Assembly (NCBI RefSeq): GCF_003569765.1
Contig: NZ_QXMG01000004.1
Coordinates: 95,707-159,706 of the forward strand
Origin: Caldimonas tepidiphila
GTDB lineage: Bacteria; Pseudomonadota; Gammaproteobacteria; Burkholderiales; Burkholderiaceae_C
Length of the DNA stretch: 64,000 nt
Direction of reading: 5' to 3'
Part shown: one piece after another, positions 55,849 to 64,000 of the stretch
How positions within the stretch are numbered: position 1 is the first letter of the stretch
Layout: each line of letters starts with the position of its first letter
Notes under the pieces: generated by a model
The model's database searches: none
Told to the model about the DNA's origin: nothing
What the model saw: only the letters and a program-made list of their open reading frames with translations
Translations under genes and position numbers: made by a program

Positions 55849-57252
55849 ATGAACGCCCGCAATCACCCGCTCGAGTCCCCCGGACGGACCACCGCCGAGT
55901 GGCAGGCCGCCGACGCCGCGCACTTCCTGCATCCCTTCACCGACCACCGCGCGCTCGCCGGGCGCGGCACGCGCGTGATCGAGCGCGGCGAGGGCATCCA
56001 CCTCTGGGACACCGAGGGGAAGAAGATCCTCGACGCGATGTCGGGCCTGTGGTGCGTCAACGTCGGCTACGGCCGGCGCGAGCTGATCGACGCCGCCACG
56101 CGCCAGCTCGAGCGGCTGCCCTTCTACAACAGCTTCTTCCAGACCACCACCCCGCCGGCGATCGAGCTCGCCGAGCTGCTGGCCGAGGTGACGCCGCCGC
56201 AGTTCGAGCATGTCTTCTTCTCCAGCTCCGGCTCCGAGAGCAACGACACGATCGTGCGCATGGTGCGCCGCTACTGGGACCTGCTCGGCCAGCCGCAGCG
56301 CCAGGTCATCATCGGCCGCGAGAACGGCTACCACGGCTCGACGATGGCCGGCGCCTCGCTCGGCGGCATGAAGGGCATGCACGCACAGGGCGGCCTGCCG
56401 ATCCCCGGCATCGAGCACATCGGCCAGCCTTATCAATTCGAGCACGGCCGCGGCATGGACCGCGCCGAGTTCGGGCGCGTCGCCGCGGGCTGGCTGGAGC
56501 AGAAGATCCTCGCGATCGGCCCGGACAAGGTCGCCGCCTTCATCGGCGAGCCGGTGCAGGGCGCGGGCGGCGTGATCGTGCCGCCCGAGACCTACTGGCC
56601 CGAGATCCAGCGCATCTGCGACCAGTACGGCATCCTGCTCGTCTCCGACGAGGTGATCTGCGGCTTCGGCCGCACCGGCCACTGGTTCGGCTGCGAGCGC
56701 TTCCGAACCCGGCCCGACCTGATGACCTTCGCCAAGGGCGTCACCTCGGGCTACGTGCCGCTGGGCGGCGTGATGGTCGGCGAGCGCGTCGCGCGCGTGC
56801 TGATCGAGCAGGGCGGCGAGTTCGCGCACGGCTACACCTATTCCGGCCACCCGGTGGCCTGCGCGGTGGCGCTGGCCAACATCCGGCTGATGCAGCGCGA
56901 GGGGCTGGTCGAGCGCGTGCGCGAGGACACCGGCCCCTACCTCGCGCGGCAGTTCGAGGCGCTCGAGGACCACCCGCTGGTCGGCGACGCCGAGACCTGC
57001 GGCCTGATGGGCGCGCTGCACCTGCTGCGCGACAAGGCGGCCGGCACGCCCTTCGACCCGGCGCTCGAGGTCGGCATGGTCTGCCGCGCGCACTGCTTCG
57101 GCAACGGGCTGATCATGCGCGCGGTCGGCGACCGCATGATCATCGCGCCGCCGCTGGTGATGACGCGCGCGCAGATCGACGAGATGGGGGCGCTGATCCG
57201 CCGCTGCCTCGACCTGACCCTGGCCGAGCTGCGCGAGCGCGGCTGGTTCTGA
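55849..57252 (+). CDS. spuC: putrescine--pyruvate aminotransferase (SpuC-like)
   Basis: 467 residues from the ATG at 55849, preceded by GAGGAG. Class III aminotransferase: HFLHPFTDHRALAGRGTRVI, GLWCVNVGYGRRELIDAA, SSSGSESNDTIVRMVRRYW, ILLVSDEVICGFGRTG and PLP lysine K296 in TFAKGVTSGYVPLGG. These patterns match SpuC and related polyamine-pyruvate transaminases. It would turn putrescine or cadaverine into the aminoaldehyde. An in-frame ATG at 55810 overlaps the puuA stop. Confidence 0.9.
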   Translation: MNARNHPLESPGRTTAEWQAADAAHFLHPFTDHRALAGRGTRVIERGEGIHLWDTEGKKILDAMSGLWCVNVGYGRRELIDAATRQLERLPFYNSFFQTTTPPAIELAELLAEVTPPQFEHVFFSSSGSESNDTIVRMVRRYWDLLGQPQRQVIIGRENGYHGSTMAGASLGGMKGMHAQGGLPIPGIEHIGQPYQFEHGRGMDRAEFGRVAAGWLEQKILAIGPDKVAAFIGEPVQGAGGVIVPPETYWPEIQRICDQYGILLVSDEVICGFGRTGHWFGCERFRTRPDLMTFAKGVTSGYVPLGGVMVGERVARVLIEQGGEFAHGYTYSGHPVACAVALANIRLMQREGLVERVREDTGPYLARQFEALEDHPLVGDAETCGLMGALHLLRDKAAGTPFDPALEVGMVCRAHCFGNGLIMRAVGDRMIIAPPLVMTRAQIDEMGALIRRCLDLTLAELRERGWF

Positions 57253-57295
57253 ACCGGCCCGGCGCGCGCCCGCCCCCGCACAGGAGACCTCCCCG

Positions 57296-58795
57296 ATGGA
57301 CACCGCCCGCATCGACTGGCACGCCCGTGCCGCCGCGCTCGCCTTCGACGGCCGCGCCTTCATCGACGGCGCGCGCGTCGCGGCCGCCGACGGCGAGACC
57401 TTCGCCTGCCGCTCGCCGATCGACGGCCGCTCGCTGTGCGAGGTGGCGCGCGGCCGCCAGGCCGACATCGACGCCGCGGTGGCCAGCGCGCGCCGCGCCT
57501 TCGACGACGGCCGCTGGGCGGCGCGTGCGCCCGCGGTACGCAAGAAGGTGCTGCTGCGCTTCGCCGAGAACATCCTCGCCGCGCGCGAGGAGCTCGCGCT
57601 GCTCGAGACCCTCGACATGGGCAAGCCGATCCAGTACAGCCTGTCGGTGGACGTGCCGGCTGCGGCGCGCTGCATCGCCTGGTATGCCGAGGCGGTGGAC
57701 AAGCTCTACGACGAGGTGGCGCCGACCGGCCCGCAGGCGCTCGCGCTCGTGACGCGCGAGCCGATGGGCGTGATCGGCGCGATCGTGCCTTGGAACTACC
57801 CGATGATCATGGCGGCGTGGAAGCTCGGGCCGGCGCTCGCCGCCGGCAACTCGGTGGTGCTCAAGCCGAGCGAGAAGTCGCCGCTGACGGCGCTGCGCCT
57901 CGCGGAACTCGCGCTCGACGCCGGGCTGCCACCGGGCGTCCTCAATGTCGTCCCGGGCCACGGCCCCGAGGCCGGCGAGGCGCTCGCGCTGCACGCGGAC
58001 GTGGACGCGATCGGCTTCACAGGCTCGACCCGCACCGGGCGGCGCATGCTCGAGTACGCCGGCCGCTCGAACCTCAAGCGCGTCTACAACGAGCTCGGCG
58101 GCAAGTCGGCCTTCATCGTGTTTCCCGACTTCGACGACCTCGGCCGCGCCGCGAAGACCGCCGCAGGCGCGATGTACTTCAACCAGGGCGAGTCATGCAA
58201 CGCGCCGTCGCGGCTGCTGGTGCACGAGGACATCGCCGACGAGTTCGTGCAGGCGGTGGTCGCGCAACTGCCCCGCTACGCGCCCGGCAACCCGCTCGAC
58301 GCGGCCACGGTGATGGGCGCGCTCGTCGACGAGGCGCAGATGAGCACCGTGCTCGGCTACATCGAGGCCGGCCGTGCCGAGGGCGCGGCGTGCCTTGCCG
58401 GCGGGCAGCGTGTGCGGGCCGAGACAGGCGGGTTGTATGTTGAACCAACGCTGTTCGACGGCGTGCGCCACGAAATGCGCATCGCGCAGGAGGAGATCTT
58501 CGGACCGGTGCTGTCGGTGATCCGCTTCCGGGACGAGGCCGAGGCGCTGAGCCTGGCCAACGGCACGAGCTACGGTCTGCAGGCGAGCGTCTGGAGCAGC
58601 AACATCAACCGCGCCCACCGCGTCGCGCGCGCGCTGAAGGCCGGCACCGTGCATGTCAACCAGTACGACGAGGACGACATCACCGTGCCCTTCGGCGGCT
58701 ACAAGCAGTCGGGCAACGGTCGCGACAAGTCGCTGCACGCCTTCGACAAGTACACCGAGCTGAAGACCACCTGGGTGCGCGTCGACGGCGCGTGA
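57296..58795 (+). CDS. puuC: gamma-glutamyl-gamma-aminobutyraldehyde / aminobutyraldehyde dehydrogenase
   Basis: 499 residues, NAD(P)-dependent aldehyde dehydrogenase of the PuuC/KauB type. IVPWNYPMIMAAWKLGPALA binds the cofactor, with KPSEKSPLTALRLAEL; general base E266 in NELGGKS; nucleophile C301 in NQGESCNAPSRLLV; the C-terminal FGGYKQSGNGRDKSLHAFDK is typical. CAGGAG lies before the ATG. It oxidises the aldehyde from SpuC or from a glutamylated intermediate to the acid. Last gene of the run, 43 bp after spuC. Confidence 0.93.
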   Translation: MDTARIDWHARAAALAFDGRAFIDGARVAAADGETFACRSPIDGRSLCEVARGRQADIDAAVASARRAFDDGRWAARAPAVRKKVLLRFAENILAAREELALLETLDMGKPIQYSLSVDVPAAARCIAWYAEAVDKLYDEVAPTGPQALALVTREPMGVIGAIVPWNYPMIMAAWKLGPALAAGNSVVLKPSEKSPLTALRLAELALDAGLPPGVLNVVPGHGPEAGEALALHADVDAIGFTGSTRTGRRMLEYAGRSNLKRVYNELGGKSAFIVFPDFDDLGRAAKTAAGAMYFNQGESCNAPSRLLVHEDIADEFVQAVVAQLPRYAPGNPLDAATVMGALVDEAQMSTVLGYIEAGRAEGAACLAGGQRVRAETGGLYVEPTLFDGVRHEMRIAQEEIFGPVLSVIRFRDEAEALSLANGTSYGLQASVWSSNINRAHRVARALKAGTVHVNQYDEDDITVPFGGYKQSGNGRDKSLHAFDKYTELKTTWVRVDGA

Positions 58796-58966
58796 GGACG
58801 GCGGGCGCTCGCCGGGGCTGCGGCGACCGGCCTCGCTTGCGGAAGCCGGCGGCTGCGGCGCTCCCGTTACTGCTTGCGACCGGCAGACATCTTCGGAAAC
58901 CATGGGAAACGGAATGTCTTCCCACCTTCCGTCAAGCTGCGCGCCTCATCGGGAACGGAGCAGTAG

Positions 58967-60193
58967 ATGACGAAGATTTCACGACTCGCCCTCGCGGGCA
59001 CCACTCTGGCCGCGACCACGGCGGTGCTGAGCGCTTGCGGTGGTGGCGGCGGCTCGGGCGGCGGCGAAGGGACGCTGCGCATGGCGCTCACCGACGCGCC
59101 CGCCTGCGGCTTCGAGGAGGTGAACGTGACGGTCGAGCGCGTGCGCGTCCACCAGAGCGGCAGCGCGAACGAAGGCGCCGCGGGCTGGCAGGAGATCGTG
59201 CTGTCCACGCCCAAGCGCGTCAACCTGCTCGAGCTGCAGAACGGCGTGCTGGAGGAGCTCGGCAGCACCCGGCTGCCCGCAGGCCGCTACACGCAGCTGC
59301 GCCTCGTGCTCGCCGCGGACGGCGCGGCGGTGAACGGCCGACCGGCCCATTCAGTGAAGCCCGTCAACGGCACCGAGATGGTGCTCGAGACGCCGAGCGC
59401 GCTGCAGAGCGGGCTGAAGATGAACGCCGACATCGAGGTGGCGCCCAACCAGGTCGCCGACTTCGTGCTCGACTTCGACGCCTGCAAGTCGGTCGTGAGC
59501 CGCGGCAACTCCGGCCGCTACAACCTCAAGCCGGTCGTCTCGATCCTGCCCCGCGTGACGAGCCCCGGGCTGGCAGTGCAGGGCCGCGTGGCCGCGCCGC
59601 TCGGCGGGACCGCAACGGTCTCGCTGCAGCGCAACGGCGTCGTGGTGCGTTCCACCGTCGCGATGGCTGACAACCCGGCCACGCCGGAGAACGAGGCCGG
59701 CCGCTTCCTGCTGTCGCCGGTGCCTGCGGGCAGCTACGAGCTCGTGGTCGGCGCCGAGGGCCGCGTCACCGCGGTGCTCACCGGCGTGCCGGTCAGCGAG
59801 GGCGCGGTGACGAGCGTGAGCCCGGGCGGCTTCGCGATCGATCTGCCTGCCGCGACGATGCGTACCGTCTCCGGCACCGTGCGCACCAGCGGCACGACGG
59901 CGATCCCGCTGGCCACCGTCAGCGCGCTGCAGTCGCTCGGCAGCACGCGCGTCGAGGTGCAGGCCCGCACAGTCGACGGCGACACCGGCGCCTACGGCCT
60001 GACGCTTCCCGCCGAGGCGCCGGTCAGGGCGGCCTACAGCGCCACGGCGAGCGGCTTCACGTTCGCGCCGGACGCCGCCGCCGCGGGCCGGTACACGCTC
60101 GAGGCCTCGGTGCCGGGCAAGGACACGCAGTCGCAGCCGGTCGACCTCAGGTCCGGGAACGTCACTGCCGCGCCCTTCTCCTTCGCGCCCTGA
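58967..60193 (+). CDS. DUF4382 domain lipoprotein
   Basis: 408 residues. The signal ends in a lipobox, TAVLSAC (near C24), followed by a Gly/Ser linker. Residues about 35-190 form a DUF4382 domain (GTLRMALTDAPACGFEEVNV, LPAGRYTQLRLVLA, DFVLDFDACKSVV). After it come carboxypeptidase-regulatory-like beta-sandwich repeats (LLSPVPAGSYELVVGAEGRV; RTVSGTVRTSGTTAIPLATV). Function is unknown; DUF4382 proteins are surface or periplasmic. GGAG 8 nt before the ATG. It stands alone between puuC and the DMT exporter. Confidence 0.88.
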   Translation: MTKISRLALAGTTLAATTAVLSACGGGGGSGGGEGTLRMALTDAPACGFEEVNVTVERVRVHQSGSANEGAAGWQEIVLSTPKRVNLLELQNGVLEELGSTRLPAGRYTQLRLVLAADGAAVNGRPAHSVKPVNGTEMVLETPSALQSGLKMNADIEVAPNQVADFVLDFDACKSVVSRGNSGRYNLKPVVSILPRVTSPGLAVQGRVAAPLGGTATVSLQRNGVVVRSTVAMADNPATPENEAGRFLLSPVPAGSYELVVGAEGRVTAVLTGVPVSEGAVTSVSPGGFAIDLPAATMRTVSGTVRTSGTTAIPLATVSALQSLGSTRVEVQARTVDGDTGAYGLTLPAEAPVRAAYSATASGFTFAPDAAAAGRYTLEASVPGKDTQSQPVDLRSGNVTAAPFSFAP

Positions 60194-60205
60194 CCTCGCT
60201 GCCGC

Positions 60206-60230
60206 GCCGGGACCCGCCGCCGGTCCCGGC
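60206..60230 (+). terminator. GC hairpin after the DUF4382 gene
   Basis: GCCGGGACC at 60206-60214, loop CGCCGCC, GGTCCCGGC at 60222-60230. It begins 13 bp after the stop codon but has no T-run, so intrinsic termination is uncertain. Confidence 0.4.
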
Positions 60231-60289
60231 CGGCGTGGCGGGGAAGCGCACCCGGCCGGGGCGCCGGGGCGCCGTTAAGATCGCGCCCC

Positions 60290-61252
60290 ATGCCGGACCG
60301 CTCCCCGACCGCCCTGCCCGCCCGTGCCGCGGCGGCGCTGCCGCTGCTCGCCTACGGCTGCCTCGCGTCGAGCATGGCGCTGGTCGGCAGCTACGTCGCG
60401 CTGTCGAAGCTGCTCGTCGGCGTGTTCCCGGTGCTGCTGCTGGCGTGGCTGCGCTTCGGCATCGCGGCGGTGGCGATGGCCGGCTGGGTGCGCCGGGCGC
60501 CGGGCGAGCCGCCGCTGAGCCGGCACGACCGCCGGCTGCTGTTCCTCGAGTCCTTCTTCGGCAACTTCCTGTTCTCGGTGTGCATGCTCTACGGCGTCGC
60601 GCTGACCTCGGCGCTCGCGGCCGGCGTGATCATGGCCGCGATCCCGGCCGCGGTGGCGCTGCTGTCGCGCTGGCTGCTGAAGGAGCGCATCGCGCCGCGC
60701 GTGCGGCTGGGCATCGCCTGCGCGGTCGGCGGCATCGCGCTGCTGTCCTTCGCGAAGGCCGGCGACGCCGCGGCGACCGCGGGCGGCCCGGGCACGCTGC
60801 TCGGCCACGCGCTGCTGCTCGCCGCGGTGTTCTGCGAGGCGAGCTACGTCGTGATCGGCAAGCGGCTCACCGGCAGCGTATCGCCGCGGCGCATCAGCGC
60901 GCTCGTGAACCTGTGGGGCTGGGCGCTCGTGACGCCCTTCGGCCTCTACCTCGCCTGGCGCTTCGACTTCGCCGCGGTGGGCGCCGCGCAATGGGCGCTG
61001 CTGCTGTTCTATGCGCTCGCCGCCAGCATGGTGTCGGTCTGGCTGTGGATGAAGGGGCTGCGCGAGGTGCCGGCCTCCTCCGCCGGCGTCTTCACGGTGA
61101 TGCTGCCGCTGAGCGCGGCGGCGGTCGGCGTGATCTTCCTCGGCGAGCGCGTCGGACCGGCCCACCTCGGCGCGCTCGCGCTCGCGCTGCTCGGGCTGGT
61201 GCTGGCCACCTGGCCGCAGCGCGTTCGCGTGGCGGACGGCCGCGGCCCTTGA
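60290..61252 (+). CDS. DMT superfamily (EamA) transporter
   Basis: 320 residues, ten predicted helices in two EamA repeats. Motifs are VFPVLLLAWLRFGIAAVAMA in the first, TSALAAGVIMAAIPAAVALL, and VPASSAGVFTVMLPLSAAAV with VIFLGERVGPAHLGALALAL in the second. Such carriers export amino acids or other small metabolites; the substrate is unknown. Convergent with dusA, 3 bp between stop codons. Confidence 0.92.
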   Translation: MPDRSPTALPARAAAALPLLAYGCLASSMALVGSYVALSKLLVGVFPVLLLAWLRFGIAAVAMAGWVRRAPGEPPLSRHDRRLLFLESFFGNFLFSVCMLYGVALTSALAAGVIMAAIPAAVALLSRWLLKERIAPRVRLGIACAVGGIALLSFAKAGDAAATAGGPGTLLGHALLLAAVFCEASYVVIGKRLTGSVSPRRISALVNLWGWALVTPFGLYLAWRFDFAAVGAAQWALLLFYALAASMVSVWLWMKGLREVPASSAGVFTVMLPLSAAAVGVIFLGERVGPAHLGALALALLGLVLATWPQRVRVADGRGP

Positions 61253-61255
61253 AAC

Positions 61256-62257
61256 TCAGGCCGTGACGGCCTCGGGCCGGCGGTGCGCGATCGCGTGCAC
61301 CTCGCGCGGCGGCAGGCCCTTGAGGCGGTGGTCGGACCAGACCTGGCGCCAGCGGCGCGCGCCGGGCAGGCCGTTATAGAGGCCGAGCGCATGGCGCATC
61401 ACGCGCGCCCAGGGCACGCCGAGCGCGGCCTGGCGCTCGCAGTACTCGACCATCGCCGCCTCGACCGCCTCGCGCGAGAGCGCGGCCGGCGCCTCGCCGA
61501 AGAAGCGCGCGTCCCACTCCGCGAGCGACCAGGGGTTGTGGTAGGCCTCGCGCCCGACCATCACGCCGTCCACGTGTTCGAGCTGCGCCCCGATCTGCTC
61601 GGGTGTGGCGATGCCGCCGTTGACGCAGATCACGAGCTGCGGGAACTCGCGCTTGAGACGGTGCACCAGCTCGTAGCGCAGCGGCGGGATCTCGCGGTTC
61701 TCCTTGGGCGACAGGCCCTGCAGCCAGGCGTTGCGCGCGTGCACGATGAAGACCTCGCAGCCGGCCTCGGCGACGGTGCCGACGAAGTCGCGCACGAAGT
61801 CGTAGCTCTCGATGCGGTCGATGCCGATGCGGTGCTTCACGGTGACGGGAATCGACACCGCGTCGCGCATCGCCTTGACGCCGTCGGCCACCAGCTGCGG
61901 TTCGGCCATCAGGCAGGCGCCGAAGGCGCCGCGCTGCACGCGCTCGCTCGGGCAGCCGCAGTTGAGGTTCACCTCGTCGTAGCACCAGCGCTCGGCGAGC
62001 TTCGCGCAGGCTGCGAGCTCGGCCGGCTCGCTGCCGCCGAGCTGCAGCGCGAGCGGGTGCTCCTCGGCGTTGAAGTCGAGGTGGCGCGCGACGTCGCCGT
62101 GCAGCAGCGCGCCGGTCGTCACCATCTCGGTGTAGAGCCGCGCCCGGCGGCTCAGCAGCCGGTGGAAGTAGCGGCAGTGGGCGTCGGTCCAGTCGAGCAT
62201 CGGGGCGACGGACAGCCGCCAGGGGCTCAAGACCGTGCCAGCTTGTTGATCGTGCAT
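61256..62257 (-). CDS. dusA: tRNA-dihydrouridine(20/20a) synthase
   Basis: 333 residues. FMN-dependent reduction of U20/U20a in tRNA. Opening LSVAPMLDWTDAHCRYFHRL; catalytic Cys in VNLNCGCPSERVQRGAFGAC; VTVKHRIGIDRIESYDFVRD and VCVNGGIATPEQI bind FMN and RNA. Length equals E. coli DusA (about 330). The ATG at 62257 was chosen by family fit; the frame extends to 62554 without support. The LysR gene starts a transcript that points toward it across 223 bp. Confidence 0.96.
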   Translation of the reverse strand: MHDQQAGTVLSPWRLSVAPMLDWTDAHCRYFHRLLSRRARLYTEMVTTGALLHGDVARHLDFNAEEHPLALQLGGSEPAELAACAKLAERWCYDEVNLNCGCPSERVQRGAFGACLMAEPQLVADGVKAMRDAVSIPVTVKHRIGIDRIESYDFVRDFVGTVAEAGCEVFIVHARNAWLQGLSPKENREIPPLRYELVHRLKREFPQLVICVNGGIATPEQIGAQLEHVDGVMVGREAYHNPWSLAEWDARFFGEAPAALSREAVEAAMVEYCERQAALGVPWARVMRHALGLYNGLPGARRWRQVWSDHRLKGLPPREVHAIAHRRPEAVTA

Positions 62258-62480
62258 CTCTGTTTCGATTGCCTCTGCGGGGAAAGAGGACTCTTCGGTG
62301 CGTTGGGGGGCGTTCCGGGGCGGCCCGGGATCGGGAGCGCGGCGGGACGGACCCGCAGGCCCGGTCTCCCCTGGGCAGGCGGCCGCCGCGGCTCGTGCGC
62401 GAAGGCGGGATTGTGCATGGCGGAGCCCGTCCCCCTCCGGGCAAGGACAAGGCCGGCCGGAAAATGCGCCCCGAACCGCC

Positions 62481-63371
62481 CTACTGGTACACGGCCGACG
62501 GCCACACCCGGAAGACCGTCTCCACCAGCGCCGCCGGCAGCGGCCGTGCGGCATCCTCGGCCCGCAGGATCAGCGACAGCGGGCAGGGAATCCGCTCGCC
62601 GTCCCACAGCACGAAGTCCCTCTCGGCCGCCATGTCCTGCGCCAGCCGCTCCCGGATCAGGCACAGCCCGACGCCGGAGCGCACGAGGGCGATCATCGAG
62701 GACTCCTGGTCGGCCTCGCCCACGGTGCGGCGAACGAGGCCCTGCTCCTGCATCACCCGGTCCACGAGGGCCGTCTGGGAGCCCGCCTTCGGGGTGCCGA
62801 TCCACGGCAGGGCGGCGAGATCCACCCAGGACCCGCCCATCACGCGATCCTTCCAGGCGGAGGGCGCCGCGACGACATAGGTCTCGAGACACAGCTGCAC
62901 GACCTTCAGCGCCGGATCGTCGATGCTGCCGAGGAAGAAGCAGGCATCGAGCGCCTCGTCCCGCAGGCGCTCCAGCACCGAGCCGGAGATGCCGTGCTCG
63001 AGCTTGACGTCGATCTCGGGATGACAGCGCTGGATCTCGAGCAGCAGCTCGCCCAGCCGAATGGATTTCGGGTCGATGATGGTGCCCAGCCGGAGCGTGC
63101 CGGAAACCCGGCCCTGCATCTCCTTCGCGGCCGAGCTCAGCTCCGCCGCCGCGTCCAGCGTGCGCTTGGCCAGGGGCATCAGGCGCCGGCCGAAGGCGCT
63201 CAAGGTCATGCCGAGATTCGAACGCTCGAACAGCGGTGCGCCCAACTCCTCCTCGAGGGCCTTGAGCTGCTTGGAGACCGCCGACTGCGTGATGTGCAAC
63301 TGCTCGGCCGCGCGCGTCATCTGTCCGGTGCGAGCCACCGCGATGAAGGCCTTCAACTGATAGATTTCCAC
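62481..63371 (-). CDS. LysR family transcriptional regulator (GTG start)
   Basis: 296 residues from a GTG at 63371. VEIYQLKAFIAVARTGQMTR, AAEQLHITQSAVSKQLKALE is the winged helix-turn-helix; the effector domain starts at GTLRLGTIIDPKSIRLGELL. GGAGG 8 nt before the GTG and the family-typical first residues decide the start; the frame upstream to 63620 is not family-like. The effector and targets are unknown. The likely divergent gene begins at the right edge of the window. Confidence 0.92.
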   Translation of the reverse strand: MEIYQLKAFIAVARTGQMTRAAEQLHITQSAVSKQLKALEEELGAPLFERSNLGMTLSAFGRRLMPLAKRTLDAAAELSSAAKEMQGRVSGTLRLGTIIDPKSIRLGELLLEIQRCHPEIDVKLEHGISGSVLERLRDEALDACFFLGSIDDPALKVVQLCLETYVVAAPSAWKDRVMGGSWVDLAALPWIGTPKAGSQTALVDRVMQEQGLVRRTVGEADQESSMIALVRSGVGLCLIRERLAQDMAAERDFVLWDGERIPCPLSLILRAEDAARPLPAALVETVFRVWPSAVYQ

Positions 63372-63945
63372 GCCTGCCTCCGACCTGACTTCATGACGAG
63401 CGAGCGCCCGCCCCGGGAGAGGGCGCTGCAGCGCAGGCAGGACTCTAATGCCATCAGGCCGCGCCGCTGCGGCACCCCTGCGCCGCAGGGGTGCGCAGAG
63501 ACAGGCCGCCGCCGGCGCGGGACCGCTCCCCGCCGGCCCTCGCGCCCCCGGCACCCCCCTGGGGTTTACCCCTGGATCGGTTTCCTTGCAGTGACGCAAG
63601 TCCGCGTCGCGCAAGGACATTCCCCAGCGTCATGGGCGCGATGAATCTATCTCGCTCGACGCGCGGGGGGCGGATGAATAGCCTGCGCGACTTGCCCCCT
63701 ACCGAGCGAGACAGGCCCATGCAAACACCTCTGTCCGAGGACGCGCAGCCGGCGGAGAAGACCGACGCCCGGATCGCCCGGCGCCGGGTCCCCGCCGGCG
63801 GGGCTGAGCCGGCAAGCCGCGCGATGAGCGCCCGAGGGGGACGCGGACGTCCACGTTCCCTGCCCGCAGCCGCATGCCCTGCGGGCGGCTGCGATCCGTC
63901 CCGCATCCTGCCGCCGCTCCCGGCTCCCATCTTCCTCTGCCCCCC
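63372..63945. other. long intergenic region between the LysR gene and the edge gene
   Basis: 574 bp without a gene I can support. A palindrome lies at 63472-63494. A 152-codon open frame at 63491-63949 is Arg/Pro-rich, without family or ribosome site. The stretch 63615-63680 is less GC-rich and may hold promoter elements. Several GC hairpins occur around 63780-63810. Confidence 0.5.
63472..63494. repeat. 23-bp near-perfect palindrome upstream of the LysR gene
   Basis: GCACCCCTGCG at 63472-63482, one C, CGCAGGGGTGC at 63484-63494. It lies about 100 bp upstream of the LysR start and has no T-run on either side, so it reads more like an operator or a hairpin than an intrinsic terminator. Confidence 0.55.
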
Positions 63946-64000
63946 ATGAACGCACCCCTGCCCCCCGCTGCTGCGAGCAGCACCGAAGAACAACGCCGGC
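63946..64000 (+). CDS. possible start of a gene cut by the right edge
   Basis: An ATG at 63946 opens a frame of 18 codons, MNAPLPPAAASSTEEQRR, to the edge. Divergent placement from a LysR regulator makes a gene here likely, but no Shine-Dalgarno sequence is visible and no family can be told. Confidence 0.35.
   Translation, partial: MNAPLPPAAASSTEEQRR

Noticed and set aside
63491..63949. 152-codon plus-strand frame near the right edge
   Set aside because: Arg/Pro/Ala-rich with no ribosome site or recognisable domain; crosses the palindrome and GC hairpins.

Overview
The window is GC-rich chromosomal DNA, densely packed with genes and carrying strong codon bias. Gene content and order point to a betaproteobacterium of the order Burkholderiales. 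Signs are the carAB-greA, yhbY, rlmE-ftsH-folP-glmM block, the pstSCAB-phoUBR operon, bfd with hemP, and ORFs related to proteins typical of that order. Genus cannot be fixed from the sequence alone. I see no insertion sequence, prophage, CRISPR array, rRNA or tRNA gene; the region reads as core chromosome with a few lineage-specific modules.

Layout. 1-5.5 kb: the 5' two thirds of prpE (propionyl-CoA synthetase, minus strand), an NlpC/P60 peptidase, then the molybdenum cofactor run moaA-mobA-moeA. 5.5-10 kb: an RND efflux permease and its periplasmic adaptor. 10.1-13.8 kb: rnhA, a YafS-like methyltransferase, gloB and mltD, an order also known from E. coli but here without dnaQ. 13.9-17.7 kb: dnaX-ybaB-recR and an MgtC-like membrane protein. 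17.8-21.4 kb: the 4.5S RNA gene ffs, a small DUF1488-like gene, 5-formyltetrahydrofolate cyclo-ligase and a degenerate kinase-HDOD-GAF regulator. 21.6-23.9 kb: trxA, rho and rpmE (type B L31). 23.9-27 kb: a polytopic GT39/ArnT-like membrane protein coupled to a MATE exporter.

27-34.4 kb: the phosphate regulon, pstS-pstC-pstA-pstB-phoU-phoB-phoR on the minus strand. Divergent from pstS is a FAS1 (fasciclin) lipoprotein gene. Between them are two Pho boxes, one per direction, each made of three TGTCA-like repeats and each placed exactly 10 nt from a -10-like hexamer. 34.6-45.7 kb: glmM, folP, ftsH (with a near-consensus heat-shock promoter), rlmE, yhbY, a DUF4149 protein, greA and carAB. 45.9-47.6 kb: an iron/haem group of bacterioferritin, Fur-box-controlled bfd-hemP and a GlcG/HbpS-like protein. 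47.8-49.9 kb: a Bax-inhibitor-1 family protein and rlmD.

50-58.8 kb: a polyamine/omega-amino-acid catabolic cluster. An Lrp/AsnC regulator with a class III aminotransferase stands divergent from a beta-alanine-type aminotransferase, which is followed by puuD/spuA, puuA/spuB, a SpuC-type putrescine aminotransferase and a PuuC-type aldehyde dehydrogenase. 59-64 kb: a DUF4382 lipoprotein, a DMT exporter, dusA, a LysR regulator with a GTG start, and the likely first codons of a divergent gene at the right edge.

The most interesting points are the mirrored Pho promoters that appear to bring a fasciclin lipoprotein into the phosphate response, the pseudokinase-HDOD-GAF protein, two divergent genes sharing one CATG as start codons, and the polyamine cluster that mixes glutamylation and direct-transamination genes without a visible glutamyl-putrescine oxidase.
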